Notes: a model not told the origin generated them from the letters alone. 64,000 nt of DNA from JADLAT01 sp964348795 (GCA_964348795.1 CAYGDY010000002.1:62001-126000); one strand, 5' to 3'; counted from the stretch's first letter, positions 17,816 through 26,284 are shown. Program-made: numbers and translations.

Positions 17816-17968
17816 ATGAGCGTTCTGCTCTACCTTATCCCTCTGGCGCTTCTTCTTGGTCTGGCAGGACTTTGGGCCTTTGTCTGGAGCATTCAATCCG
17901 GCCAGTATGACGACCTTGATGGCGCCGCCCAGCGGATTTTGATAGAGGATCCCCCCCCACAGGAATAG
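17816..17968 (+). CDS. ccoS: cbb3 oxidase maturation protein CcoS
   Basis: This 50-residue protein has one transmembrane helix (about residues 3-22, LLYLIPLALLLGLAGLWAF) followed by the CcoS-typical acidic tail WSIQSGQYDDLDGAAQRIL. CcoS (FixS) is needed to insert cofactors into CcoN of cbb3 oxidase. The ATG at 17816 gives the family length; an in-frame extension to 17780 has no counterpart in CcoS. Usually ccoS directly follows ccoI, but here it is 2.3 kb away on the opposite strand, first in a set with the PfkB-type kinase and the FNR-type regulator. Confidence 0.88.
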   Translation: MSVLLYLIPLALLLGLAGLWAFVWSIQSGQYDDLDGAAQRILIEDPPPQE

Positions 17969-18036
17969 CCGGATTTTTTTCTGGTCAGCGTATTCCAAAC
18001 CTGCTACAGAGACTTCCCTGCTAAGTCGCCAGACAT

Positions 18037-18145
18037 TTTTGCACTGCAAAATGGCTTTTTGTGTACAAAAATTTGTTTTTCTTGACTTTGAAAGCAGGAA
18101 TATGATATTCCCATAATAAATTTCGCTTTTATAAGCACTTATAAA
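18037..18145 (+). promoter_or_regulatory. Row of four palindromes upstream of the PfkB-type kinase
   Basis: Four inverted repeats with perfect arms stand in 109 bp: TTTTGCA-C-TGCAAAA at 18037-18051, TTTTTGT-GT-ACAAAAA at 18056-18071, GGAATAT-G-ATATTCC at 18097-18111 and TTTATAAG-CA-CTTATAAA at 18128-18145. The last one ends 41 bases before the kinase ATG. A TTGACT at 18082-18087 could be a -35 element with TATTCC or CATAAT downstream. They look like operators for one or more dimeric repressors or activators; the arms differ, so more than one protein may bind. The region between ccoS and the kinase (218 bp) holds nothing else. Confidence 0.5.
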
Positions 18146-18186
18146 AAACAAGAACACGAGAGGCCTTTCAGCAAGGAAGAACAAAA

Positions 18187-19512
18187 ATGAACACTCCGGC
18201 AAACCAAAACAACCACAACGCCTTTCCAGCCCCTCGGGGAACGGGCCCTTTGAACGTCCTCGTTGTAGGGGAACTGGCCCGCGACAGCATTTTGTACCAT
18301 TCAGACTTGAACACCGTGGCGGATTTCAAAGCCACCCGTCAGGACTATATCAAAGAAACAGGCGGCGGCGGCGGCAATGTGGCCATGAACCTCAACGCCC
18401 TGATCGATGCCATGGGACTCAATGCTGAAATTACACTGGTGACAAAAATCGGCACCCCCGCCGATGACTATCTGGTACGGGACAAGGTTTTGACAGACCT
18501 CCAAGCCTGCCATAATATTACAGAAATTATTGATCTGGCAGAACAGCTCCCGCACCGCGTAGCGGATAACATCATCATCGCCTATGGCAAGGGGCGCTTT
18601 GTCTCCAAGGATCATCTGGCCCAATCCTTCAAGTGGCTTTCCGAGGGTAAGGGTAAACCCCAGACCGGCACCCTTCATAACACTCAGATCCTGGAAAAAC
18701 TCGTTGAAAAAGCGGACATCATCAGCCTGCAATCCAACGACCCCGATCTCGCTTCCCAGATTACAAGGCTGGCCCGCCAGCAGGGCAAACCCGTTGTTAT
18801 GGATTACTCCATTTCAGATCGCACGGTTGCAGAAAAATTTGACGACATCCTGCCGGATTGCTTTTCCATTCTCGCCCCTGGTGAAGCGGTTTTGTCAGGA
18901 GAAAACCCCAACAAACTGCGCACAACACTCTCTAAAGTCTTTCGTGAGAGCTCTATGGAAAAAGTCGAAGGACTCATGTCACTCGTATCGCACATGGCCA
19001 CCTCCCTGAAAGGCGCGGTCAGCAAGATCCAGCACTCCGAACCCCTTCGCAAAAGCGCGCTCAATGCCAGCCTGCACATGATCAAGGAAAAGCTTTCAAC
19101 GGCTGAAAATTTTGATAACGCAAAGTATCTGTACAACGAAAGCGTCAGAAGATATCCGGACGTCTCCCTGATTTCCATTTCCGATGGCGCCAAACCGGTG
19201 GCCATTCACGCTCTGGGTGAGGACAGCATCTATCCCATCAAAAAAGTGGACAACGTGACCTGCCAGCTTGGCACAGGAGATGCCAGAACAGCCGCCCTCG
19301 TCGCTGATTTGTTATATAAAATGCAAAACAATATAACGCTCTCACAAGATTCTCTTCAGGACTCCGTTGCCTTCGCCAGCGACGTCGCCAGCCTTTCTGT
19401 ACAATACAGGGCAAAATCATGGCACGAGGCCTTGCCCGCGTTTATTCTGGCGCAGAACCGGTACGCCCCTGCACGGGAAACACCCCCTGCACCGCAAGAA
19501 CTGACGCTCTAG
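18187..19512 (+). CDS. PfkB/ribokinase-family sugar kinase with a large insertion
   Basis: The 441-residue protein has the ribokinase fold landmarks: the N-terminal strand LNVLVVGELARDSILYHSD, the glycine-rich motif ETGGGGGNVAMNLNAL near residue 60, and the C-terminal catalytic/anion-hole region QLGTGDARTAALVADLL near residue 360, where Asp of GTGD corresponds to the catalytic base of the usual GAGD. Family members have about 310-340 residues; the surplus is largely a helical insertion at about residues 240-330 (SSMEKVEGLMSLVSHMATSLKG onward). The substrate is not predictable; the N-terminal half recalls ADP-heptose-type kinases. It sits between ccoS and the FNR-type gene behind a set of palindromes. 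Confidence 0.78.
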   Translation: MNTPANQNNHNAFPAPRGTGPLNVLVVGELARDSILYHSDLNTVADFKATRQDYIKETGGGGGNVAMNLNALIDAMGLNAEITLVTKIGTPADDYLVRDKVLTDLQACHNITEIIDLAEQLPHRVADNIIIAYGKGRFVSKDHLAQSFKWLSEGKGKPQTGTLHNTQILEKLVEKADIISLQSNDPDLASQITRLARQQGKPVVMDYSISDRTVAEKFDDILPDCFSILAPGEAVLSGENPNKLRTTLSKVFRESSMEKVEGLMSLVSHMATSLKGAVSKIQHSEPLRKSALNASLHMIKEKLSTAENFDNAKYLYNESVRRYPDVSLISISDGAKPVAIHALGEDSIYPIKKVDNVTCQLGTGDARTAALVADLLYKMQNNITLSQDSLQDSVAFASDVASLSVQYRAKSWHEALPAFILAQNRYAPARETPPAPQELTL

Positions 19513-19519
19513 ATTTCAT

Positions 19520-19533
19520 TTGACATTGGTCAA
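19520..19533 (+). promoter_or_regulatory. FNR/FixK-type box upstream of the FNR-type regulator gene
   Basis: The 14-mer TTGACATTGGTCAA is a perfect inverted repeat of the form TTGAC-N4-GTCAA, the classical target of FNR, Anr and FixK proteins. Its centre lies about 68 bp before the regulator ATG at 19594, which fits an activator site at -41.5 with a leader of about 26 bases. It suggests autoregulation or control by another family member. Confidence 0.75.
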
Positions 19534-19593
19534 GAAAATGGCTTTTGATGGGGCCCTGAAACACGCACCGTATGAATGGGCCCACCGGAAGTT

Positions 19594-20370
19594 ATGACCC
19601 GCGATATAAAAGCCATCCTTAGAAATACGAATCTGTTTCAAGGGCTTGACGAAAACTCCTTAAGTGCCCTCTCGGAAAGTGCCTTTATCTCTTCTCACGG
19701 AAAAGGAAAAATCCTTTTCATTTCAGATGAATCGGCCCGCAATCTCTACGTGGTCCTCTCCGGATGGGTCAAGCTTTTCCGTGAAACGCTGGATGGTGCG
19801 CAGGCCATTGTCGACATTTTGAATGACGGACATGTTTTCGCCGAAACGACACTCTTTGAAAACCACACATACCCCTACAGTGCGGAAATCATCGAACCTA
19901 CGGAACTTCTTTCCATCCCGCTCTCCGTGGTCGAGAGTGATCTGTTGAAAAATCCCGCCCTCACCCTGTGTTTCCTCAAACATATATCCAGAACACGCCA
20001 TGCCCAGAGCATGGAGATTGAACACCAGACCCTGCAAAATGCCTCCCAGAGAATCGGCTGTTTTTTGTTACGGCTGGTCGGGCACCAGCAGACAGGCGCC
20101 ATCACCCTCCATCTCCCCTATGACAAAACCCTGCTGGCGGCACGTCTGGCCATGCAACCCGAGACGTTTTCCCGTGCCCTCAACAAACTCCGGACCGAAA
20201 CAGCGCTGGAAATCCAAGGCGCCACCGTGACCATTCAGGACATCCAGGCCCTGATTGATTATACCTGCATTGCCTGCACCTCGACCTACCCTTGCAAGGA
20301 CAAGGTTTCGTCCTCACGCACGGAGCCGGAGGCGAAAGGCGTTTGCAATCACAAGCAACGAAGAGAGTGA
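19594..20370 (+). CDS. Crp/FNR-family transcriptional regulator with Cys-containing tail
   Basis: The 258-residue product has an N-terminal cyclic-nucleotide-binding-like beta-roll (about residues 5-120, LYVVLSGWVKLFRETLDGAQ), a dimer helix (about 125-155) and a winged helix (about 165-225) with the recognition segment ARLAMQPETFSRALNKL. It lacks the N-terminal four-cysteine set of E. coli FNR. Instead the extra C-terminus after the winged helix contains CIAC, a further Cys in YPCKD and one more Cys near the end, a possible metal or redox site. The ATG at 19594 is preferred because it leaves a leader after the FNR box; an ATG at 19576 is possible. Its last 57 bases overlap convergently with the end of ccoI. 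By context it likely controls the cbb3 genes. Confidence 0.85.
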   Translation: MTRDIKAILRNTNLFQGLDENSLSALSESAFISSHGKGKILFISDESARNLYVVLSGWVKLFRETLDGAQAIVDILNDGHVFAETTLFENHTYPYSAEIIEPTELLSIPLSVVESDLLKNPALTLCFLKHISRTRHAQSMEIEHQTLQNASQRIGCFLLRLVGHQQTGAITLHLPYDKTLLAARLAMQPETFSRALNKLRTETALEIQGATVTIQDIQALIDYTCIACTSTYPCKDKVSSSRTEPEAKGVCNHKQRRE

Positions 20371-22563
20371 CATGGCAATCGCCGCAATCAGGGGCGTGAC
20401 CAGTCCCATCACCGCAAGGGGGACGGCTACGATATTGTACGATACCGCCAATATGAAGTTTTGTTTTACCAGCACCTGACTGCGGCACGCCATCACATAA
20501 GCGTCCCAGACAGGGGAAATCCCCTCGCCCATAAACACGATATCGGCCGCGTTCTGGGCCATATCAATAGCACTGGCAGGGGACATCGACACATCCGCCA
20601 CCGCCAGCGCCGGCGCATCATTCAACCCGTCCCCCACCATCAGAACCTTGTGTTTTTGGGCCTTCAACGATTCCAGAAAGGCATATTTCCGGGCCGGATT
20701 TGTCTCCGCTACGACTTCGTCTATCCCGCAGGCCGCCCCGATCGCCTCTGCCACGGCCTGACGATCTCCCGACAACAGGACCGTCCGAAAGCCCCTGCCC
20801 CTGAAACGGGCAACCACAGCCGGTGCATCGGTGCGCATCTGGTCCGAAAAATAAAACGGCACGGCAGGATGCCCTTCCACAGACAACCATATCTCCAGTT
20901 TCTCCGGACGCTCCGGCACAGCGCGATCCCCACACCAGTCCCGAGACCCCAGACGCACCCGTTGCCCTTGAATCCAGCCTTCCATGCCCTGTCCGGCCCG
21001 TTCGATACTCTCCGCAACTTCCGGAACCGGTCCCTGATAAAAGGCCCGCAACGCCTGTGATAACGGATGACGGCTACGGGAGGCGAGCGCAGACGCCATC
21101 CGTGATATTTCGGGCGGAATATTTCCCGTATCGCTTTCGCTCAACACCGGATGCCCGTATGTCAGGGTGCCTGTCTTGTCGAAGACCACAGCCGTTATGC
21201 CCGCCAGCCGCTCCAACGCATCGCCCGACTTCACCAAAATGCCGCGTTTCATCAACTGGCCGGTTGCCAGCACCTGCACCACAGGCACCGCCAGCGCCAG
21301 CGCGCATGGACACGTAATAATCAGCACCGTGACGGCAATCATCAAGGCTGGTTGCCAGCCCATTCCCCATCCATAGTGCCAGAGCACGAAAGCAAACAAC
21401 GCACACACATGCACAACCGGCGTATACAGTCGCGCCGCCCGATCCGCTATCCGGACATAGCGCGCCTGTCCCTGCCCTGCCTTTTCCATCAGGCGGACAA
21501 TATCAGACAGGAGGGAATCCTCTGCCGCTTTTGCCACGCGTATCAAAACCGGCGCCTGAATATTCATGGTCCCCGCAAAGACAGAATCACCTTGCGCAAT
21601 CGCCTGTGGAAGCGTTTCCCCTGTCACAAGGGCCGTATCCACCGCACTGCCCCCCTCGATCACAACCCCGTCCACCGGAAATTTCTCTCCGGCCATCACC
21701 TGCACCTGCATGTCCGGCAACAGGGCGCGGATCGGAAGCCGCCGGATTTCTCCATCCGCCGCCCGCACATCGGCAAATCCCGTCAGGGACTGAAGAAGAT
21801 CAGTTGCGACACTGCGCGCATTCCGGCGCGCCTTCACATCAAAATACCGTCCAATCAGCAAAAAGAAGATCAGCATCACCACGGCATCGAAATAGGTGTG
21901 CTCTTCATGATGAAAGGTCTGATAGAGACTGGCACCCGTCGTCAGGAGAAGCCCGATGGAAATCGGGACGTCCATGTTCGTGCCCCCGCTCCGTACAGCG
22001 CGCCACGCCGATCTGAAAAAAGGCCGGCCTGCAACAATCAGGGTTGGCAACGTGATGAGCGCCGAAAATAAATGCAGGACATCCCGTGTGGCCATCCCCA
22101 TGCTGTGCGCGGCTGTACTCCACAGCCCCTCGGACAGAAGCATCACATTGGCGGTGGCAAAGGCCGAAATCCCGATACACATGAGCAGGAACTTCTCCTC
22201 GGCCTGCCCCTCGTCTTTCTGGAGGGCCGGATCGTACGGTTTCGCACCATAACCCAGTTTTTCTATGATCCGGACAAAATCATCGGCCCTGTCCACGGCC
22301 CCGTGCCACGTTATTTCCAATCTGCCTGTTGAAAAATTGAGCCGGACCGCTTTGACATCAGGCTCCGCGCGCAACGCCGACTCAATTTTCTGGATACAGG
22401 ACGCACAGTGCACCCCCGAGACCAGAAGAAAAAGGGTCAGGCCGTCCGCCCCCGATTCCGGCGTTTTGACAGCCAGTGAACCATATCCTCCGGAGGCTGG
22501 CCCCGCCCCCCGCTCTACGGGATCGTGAAATCCAGTATGGCCTGATAGTCCTGTCTGTCCCAT
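20314..22563 (-). CDS. ccoI: Copper-transporting P-type ATPase CcoI/FixI
   Basis: CcoI is an inner-membrane P1B ATPase that delivers copper for the CuB site of cbb3 oxidase. The 749-residue protein carries an N-terminal metal-binding domain with CASC (LFLLVSGVHCASCIQKIE), the actuator motif TGE (VTGETLP), the transmembrane copper site ITCPCALALAVP, the phosphorylation motif DKTGTLTYG, a nucleotide-binding HP segment (RSRHPLSQAL) and the hinge MVGDGLNDAPAL. The ATG at 22563 is chosen because GGAGG stands four bases before it; the frame extends eight more codons upstream. It overlaps fixH by 49 bases. The 3' end overlaps the convergent FNR-type gene by 57 bases. Confidence 0.94.
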   Translation of the reverse strand: MGQTGLSGHTGFHDPVERGAGPASGGYGSLAVKTPESGADGLTLFLLVSGVHCASCIQKIESALRAEPDVKAVRLNFSTGRLEITWHGAVDRADDFVRIIEKLGYGAKPYDPALQKDEGQAEEKFLLMCIGISAFATANVMLLSEGLWSTAAHSMGMATRDVLHLFSALITLPTLIVAGRPFFRSAWRAVRSGGTNMDVPISIGLLLTTGASLYQTFHHEEHTYFDAVVMLIFFLLIGRYFDVKARRNARSVATDLLQSLTGFADVRAADGEIRRLPIRALLPDMQVQVMAGEKFPVDGVVIEGGSAVDTALVTGETLPQAIAQGDSVFAGTMNIQAPVLIRVAKAAEDSLLSDIVRLMEKAGQGQARYVRIADRAARLYTPVVHVCALFAFVLWHYGWGMGWQPALMIAVTVLIITCPCALALAVPVVQVLATGQLMKRGILVKSGDALERLAGITAVVFDKTGTLTYGHPVLSESDTGNIPPEISRMASALASRSRHPLSQALRAFYQGPVPEVAESIERAGQGMEGWIQGQRVRLGSRDWCGDRAVPERPEKLEIWLSVEGHPAVPFYFSDQMRTDAPAVVARFRGRGFRTVLLSGDRQAVAEAIGAACGIDEVVAETNPARKYAFLESLKAQKHKVLMVGDGLNDAPALAVADVSMSPASAIDMAQNAADIVFMGEGISPVWDAYVMACRSQVLVKQNFILAVSYNIVAVPLAVMGLVTPLIAAIAMSLSSLLVIANAFRLRLRA

Positions 22564-22988
22564 TGCGCCTCCAATCCTGCACGCCATGCGCCGGAGAACG
22601 GGGCCTTGACGGGGCTCATATACACGCCATTCCCCACATGTTTCAGCTCCAAGTCAAAATCATATCCCGCCTGCACAGGCCTTACAACATGCGCCCTGAC
22701 CTTTGCGGTCGTCAAGGGCTTTCCCTTGAAGGTCAGGCGCCAGATCAATTGCCCGTCCTGAAATTCCGCCTTTTCAACGACAGGCAAGGTCTTTTGCAAA
22801 GCCTCTTTTTCAAGATACCGATCAAAAGCCAGCCCTTTTTCATACGCCTGCTCGGTCACAACCCCCGTCTGCGTTGTCACGGCGATATAGACAAAAAAAC
22901 CATCCACCAGCGCCACAACACCGAAGAATAACAGGAAAAGCCTTAAGACCTTACGACCGCTTCTTTCAGGCGGGATGCTCTGTTCCAT
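22515..22988 (-). CDS. ccoH: cbb3 oxidase assembly protein CcoH/FixH
   Basis: This 157-residue protein has one transmembrane helix at about residues 14-35 (LRLFLLFFGVVALVDGFFVYIA) followed by a periplasmic domain with the FixH-typical stretch AYEKGLAFDRYLEKEALQ and an immunoglobulin-like end (GAWRAGLEAQWDRQDYQAILDFTIP). FixH supports maturation and stability of the cbb3 complex. It starts six bases after ccoG and overlaps ccoI, the conserved fixGHI order. Confidence 0.9.
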   Translation of the reverse strand: MEQSIPPERSGRKVLRLFLLFFGVVALVDGFFVYIAVTTQTGVVTEQAYEKGLAFDRYLEKEALQKTLPVVEKAEFQDGQLIWRLTFKGKPLTTAKVRAHVVRPVQAGYDFDLELKHVGNGVYMSPVKAPFSGAWRAGLEAQWDRQDYQAILDFTIP

Positions 22989-22994
22989 CTGACC

Positions 22995-24437
22995 TTACCG
23001 ATCCCCCGCCTGCGTGATAAACATGGTCTGGTAGATGACATCGTGTCCAGACTCTTTATCCTTCAGCACAAAACGCACATCCCGCGAAGGGGCCGGCAAG
23101 ACCTGCCCCCGCACCAGCACATGGTAATGCGCCACAGAATCGGCTTTCACCAGCAGATCGTCCGGACGCCTCTCTCCGGCGGCCTGAACGGTGATCTCCG
23201 CGCTGTCCAGGCCCTCCACGCCCAGAGAAAAATGCTTGTCCCCACTGGTCTTGTTCAGAATTTTGATCGTATAGCCGTTCCGGAACCCCCCTTCGGACAA
23301 TCCAACAAAGAGCGGATTTCTATCATGCAAAACATGCAGTTCTATTGTCGTGCGGGTGAGCAAGGCATAGAGCATGACGGATCCCACGATCCCTAATATT
23401 GCGGCATAATAGAGCGTACGGGGCCGAAGCAGACGAAATTTTTCATGCCCGCCCTTGATTTCTGCTTTCATATGGCTGTCGGTATCGTACCGGATCAGAC
23501 CATGGGGAAGCCCCACCTTGTCCATGATATTGTTGCACGCATCCACGCACAGGCCGCAGGCGATACACTCCATCTGCAGGCCTTCCCGAATGTCAATCCC
23601 CATGGGGCAGACCTGTACGCAGGCCGTGCAATCAATGCAATGACCGCGCCCCTCCCACGATTCTCCCTTTTTATGCCCTCCCCTAGGCTCACCGCGCTTT
23701 TCATCATACCCAATGATCAGGGTATCCTTGTCAAACATCGCAGACTGAAAACGCGCATACGGGCACATATAGGTACACACCTGTTCCCGCGCATACCCCG
23801 CCATCAGATAGGTGGAAAACGTCAGGCCTCCAATAAACATCAAGACCATGGGCGAGACATTCCAGTTCCAAAAGCTTTGAACAAGTGTCGGCGCGTCATT
23901 GAAATACAGCACAAAAGACCCCGCCGTGCACCACGCAATCACAATCCAGATCAGATGTGTCAACGCCAGTTTGCCGATTTTCTCCAAAGTCCAAGGGCCT
24001 TCTTGCAGTTTTTTACGGGCATTGCGGTCCCCCTGCACGATCCGCTCCACCCACACGAACAAATCCGTCCAGACCGTCTGCGGACAAAAATATCCGCACC
24101 AGACCCGTCCAAACAAACTAGTCACGAAAAACAGCGCAACAGCCGCGAGAATGAGAATCCCTGTGAAGATATAGACTTCCTGCGGCCATATTTCGATAAA
24201 AAACCAGTAGGCCCGCGCATGGTTCAGATCAATCAGAATGGCCTGATCGGGGGCGTTCGGGCCACGGTCCCAGCGCAGAAACGGGGCCAGATAATAAATC
24301 CCCAAGGTGACCACCATCGCAATCCATTTCAGTTTGCGATAGCGACCCCAGACCCGTTTGGGATAAATTTTCTTCTGCTTGGCAAAAAGCTGGATCTGAT
24401 CCAGATCGTTACTGTGCGGGGACGGGTTGTCCGCCAT
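22995..24437 (-). CDS. ccoG: cbb3 oxidase accessory iron-sulfur protein CcoG/FixG
   Basis: CcoG is a membrane iron-sulfur protein, reported as a cupric reductase, that helps assemble the oxidase. The 480-residue product has about five transmembrane segments in the N-terminal half, the motif RVWCGYFCPQTVWTDLF typical of NapH/RdxA/CcoG proteins, and two 4Fe-4S sites, CIDCTACVQVCPMG and CIACGLCVDACNN, at about residues 265-310. A last membrane helix (near 340-360) is followed by a periplasmic Ig-like FixG domain. The ATG lies 29 bases inside the end of ccoP. Confidence 0.95.
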   Translation of the reverse strand: MADNPSPHSNDLDQIQLFAKQKKIYPKRVWGRYRKLKWIAMVVTLGIYYLAPFLRWDRGPNAPDQAILIDLNHARAYWFFIEIWPQEVYIFTGILILAAVALFFVTSLFGRVWCGYFCPQTVWTDLFVWVERIVQGDRNARKKLQEGPWTLEKIGKLALTHLIWIVIAWCTAGSFVLYFNDAPTLVQSFWNWNVSPMVLMFIGGLTFSTYLMAGYAREQVCTYMCPYARFQSAMFDKDTLIIGYDEKRGEPRGGHKKGESWEGRGHCIDCTACVQVCPMGIDIREGLQMECIACGLCVDACNNIMDKVGLPHGLIRYDTDSHMKAEIKGGHEKFRLLRPRTLYYAAILGIVGSVMLYALLTRTTIELHVLHDRNPLFVGLSEGGFRNGYTIKILNKTSGDKHFSLGVEGLDSAEITVQAAGERRPDDLLVKADSVAHYHVLVRGQVLPAPSRDVRFVLKDKESGHDVIYQTMFITQAGDR

Positions 24438-25368
24438 TTTTTGGCTCCTCTACGGTTGAGGGCGCAACACTGGCCTCTCCTCCGCCCAGTTCATGCACAT
24501 ACACGGCAAGCTGGCGGATCGTGTTTTCATCCAGACGTCCCTTCCATGTCGGCATCACACCGGAACGGGCGTTGTAGACCGTTTCGTACACCGTGGCCTG
24601 ATCCCCGCCATACAGCCAGATCTGATCCGTCAAATTAGGGGCCCCCACCGCACGGTCGCCCTTGCCTTCCGGCCCATGACAGGCCGAGCATTGCTCTTGG
24701 AAAAGTGTTTGCCCCTGAACGTAAGTGGCTGTGGCTTCTATTTTTGCCCCCTGATATTTTGGATCGGAAAGCGTCAAAACATACTCCACAACAGTTTTGA
24801 TCTCCTCGGGCTTCAAAAGCCCATCCTTCCCGAAAGCGGGCATTTGCGAAAGGCGCGTATCATCGCCCGTCGAGCGCACGCCGTTGGCAATAGTGAAGGC
24901 GATATCCTCGATCGTCCCGCCCCAGAGCCAGTCATCGTCGTTCAGGTTCGGATACCCCTTCCCGCCCGCGCCGCCGGAGCCATGACACGTTGCACAATTA
25001 TCCTTGAAGGCCGAAGCACCCCCTGCACCCGCAAAAGCGTACAATTCAGGATCTTTCATAATTTGCGCGAAGGAGGCCCCTTGCATCTTTTTCAAATACA
25101 CCGCCTGCCGCGCCGCAATTTCGCCCTGTGACGCCGCCAGTTCCTTGAACTGGGTATAACCCGATGTGCCCTGTGTGGCGCCGCTCAATACAGGCCACGC
25201 GGGATACACCACCCAGTACCAGAGCGACCACCCACAGCACGCATAAAACACCCACAGCCACCAGCGCGGAGCCGGATTGTTCAGTTCCTTGATCCCGTCC
25301 CACTCATGGCCTGTTGTTTCAACACCCGAGAGTGTATCGATGTCATTTTTATGTGTGTTGTCACTCAT
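24409..25368 (-). CDS. ccoP: cbb3 oxidase di-haem cytochrome c subunit CcoP
   Basis: CcoP passes electrons from the cytochrome bc1 complex or soluble cytochromes to CcoO. The 319-residue subunit has an N-terminal membrane helix (about residues 36-58) and two c-type haem-binding motifs, CATCH at 125-129 and CSACH at 227-231. Methionine ligands are likely in SQMPAFG and GVMPTW. The ATG overlaps the ccoQ stop in an ATGA arrangement, and the end overlaps ccoG. Confidence 0.96.
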   Translation of the reverse strand: MSDNTHKNDIDTLSGVETTGHEWDGIKELNNPAPRWWLWVFYACCGWSLWYWVVYPAWPVLSGATQGTSGYTQFKELAASQGEIAARQAVYLKKMQGASFAQIMKDPELYAFAGAGGASAFKDNCATCHGSGGAGGKGYPNLNDDDWLWGGTIEDIAFTIANGVRSTGDDTRLSQMPAFGKDGLLKPEEIKTVVEYVLTLSDPKYQGAKIEATATYVQGQTLFQEQCSACHGPEGKGDRAVGAPNLTDQIWLYGGDQATVYETVYNARSGVMPTWKGRLDENTIRQLAVYVHELGGGEASVAPSTVEEPKNGGQPVPAQ

Positions 25369-25526
25369 TCTTCATTCTCCTTCAAAGGGATAGACGCGCA
25401 CGCCTGATACGTGGATTTTGCGTTGGGCCGAAAGACCCAGAACAGCATCACGACAAAAAAAACAAAAAAGAACAACAGCCCAATCGCCCCCGCATGGGCG
25501 GATAAGACAGCGAACAACGCGCTCAT
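25365..25526 (-). CDS. ccoQ: cbb3 oxidase small subunit CcoQ
   Basis: This 53-residue protein has one long hydrophobic helix (about residues 9-32, GLLFFFVFFVVMLFWVF) followed by the typical RPNAKSTYQ, where CcoQ proteins have RPG or RPN plus a short charged tail. CcoQ stabilises the interaction of CcoP with the CcoNO core. It overlaps ccoO upstream and ccoP downstream by four bases each, so the three subunits are translationally coupled. Confidence 0.9.
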   Translation of the reverse strand: MSALFAVLSAHAGAIGLLFFFVFFVVMLFWVFRPNAKSTYQACASIPLKENEE

Positions 25527-26284
25527 TTGGTATCTCCCTGTTCTACGGCTTTGGCCGATTCAAAATCCACCATCGTGCCTAAAACCTGCAGATACGCCAC
25601 CAGCGCATCCATTTCAGAGACAAGAGCAGGGTTACCATCAAAATCACGGGCATTGACCACATGACCAAATGCCACCGCGCCGTAACGGGTTTCGAGGCCT
25701 TCAGTATCGGTTCGCTCCGGTCCCGTGGCTTGCGCCACAGCATCCTGCGTGGCATGAGCCATCATATCATCCGTATACGGCACTCCTGTCATACGCAATG
25801 TCTTCAGATGGGCCTCCATGTTCTGGATATCCGCGCCCTGCCTCATCAAAAAGCTGTAAGTCGGCATAATGGATTCCGGCACAAGATTACGGGGATTTTC
25901 CAAATGGGCCACATGCCAGGAGTCAGAATATTTCCCCCCCACACGCGCCAGATCAGGCCCTGTGCGTTTGGACCCCCACTGGAACGGGTGGTCATACATA
26001 CTTTCCGCCGCCAAGGAGTAGTGCCCGTACCGCGCCACCTCGTCCCGCAAGGGCCGGATCTGCTGGGAATGGCAGTTATAGCACCCTTCGCGGATATAAA
26101 TGTTATACCCCGCAAGCTCCAAAGGGGTATAGGGCCGGACCCCTTTGACGGGTTCTATCACGGTTTCCATCCGGAAGAGCGGAATCACTTCGATGATCCC
26201 GCCCACCAGAACCGCCAGAACAATAAACACCAGTAGAAGAATGGAATTCTTTTCCAGTTTTGCGTGTTTGTGTAAGAAACTCAT
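25523..26284 (-). CDS. ccoO: cbb3 oxidase mono-haem cytochrome c subunit CcoO
   Basis: The 253-residue membrane-anchored cytochrome has an N-terminal helix (about residues 14-36) and the c-type haem motif CYNCH at 68-72, followed by the CcoO signature SQQIRPLRDEVARYGHYS and GPDLARVGGKYSDSWH. The axial methionine is probably in SIMPTYSF. It starts 15 bp after ccoN and ends inside the start of ccoQ. Confidence 0.96.
   Translation of the reverse strand: MSFLHKHAKLEKNSILLLVFIVLAVLVGGIIEVIPLFRMETVIEPVKGVRPYTPLELAGYNIYIREGCYNCHSQQIRPLRDEVARYGHYSLAAESMYDHPFQWGSKRTGPDLARVGGKYSDSWHVAHLENPRNLVPESIMPTYSFLMRQGADIQNMEAHLKTLRMTGVPYTDDMMAHATQDAVAQATGPERTDTEGLETRYGAVAFGHVVNARDFDGNPALVSEMDALVAYLQVLGTMVDFESAKAVEQGDTK

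Noticed and set aside
18081..18095. TTGACTTTGAAAGC as another FNR-type box
   Set aside because: Only the left half matches; the right half lacks the GTCAA/ATCAA dyad. It is better seen as a possible -35 element.
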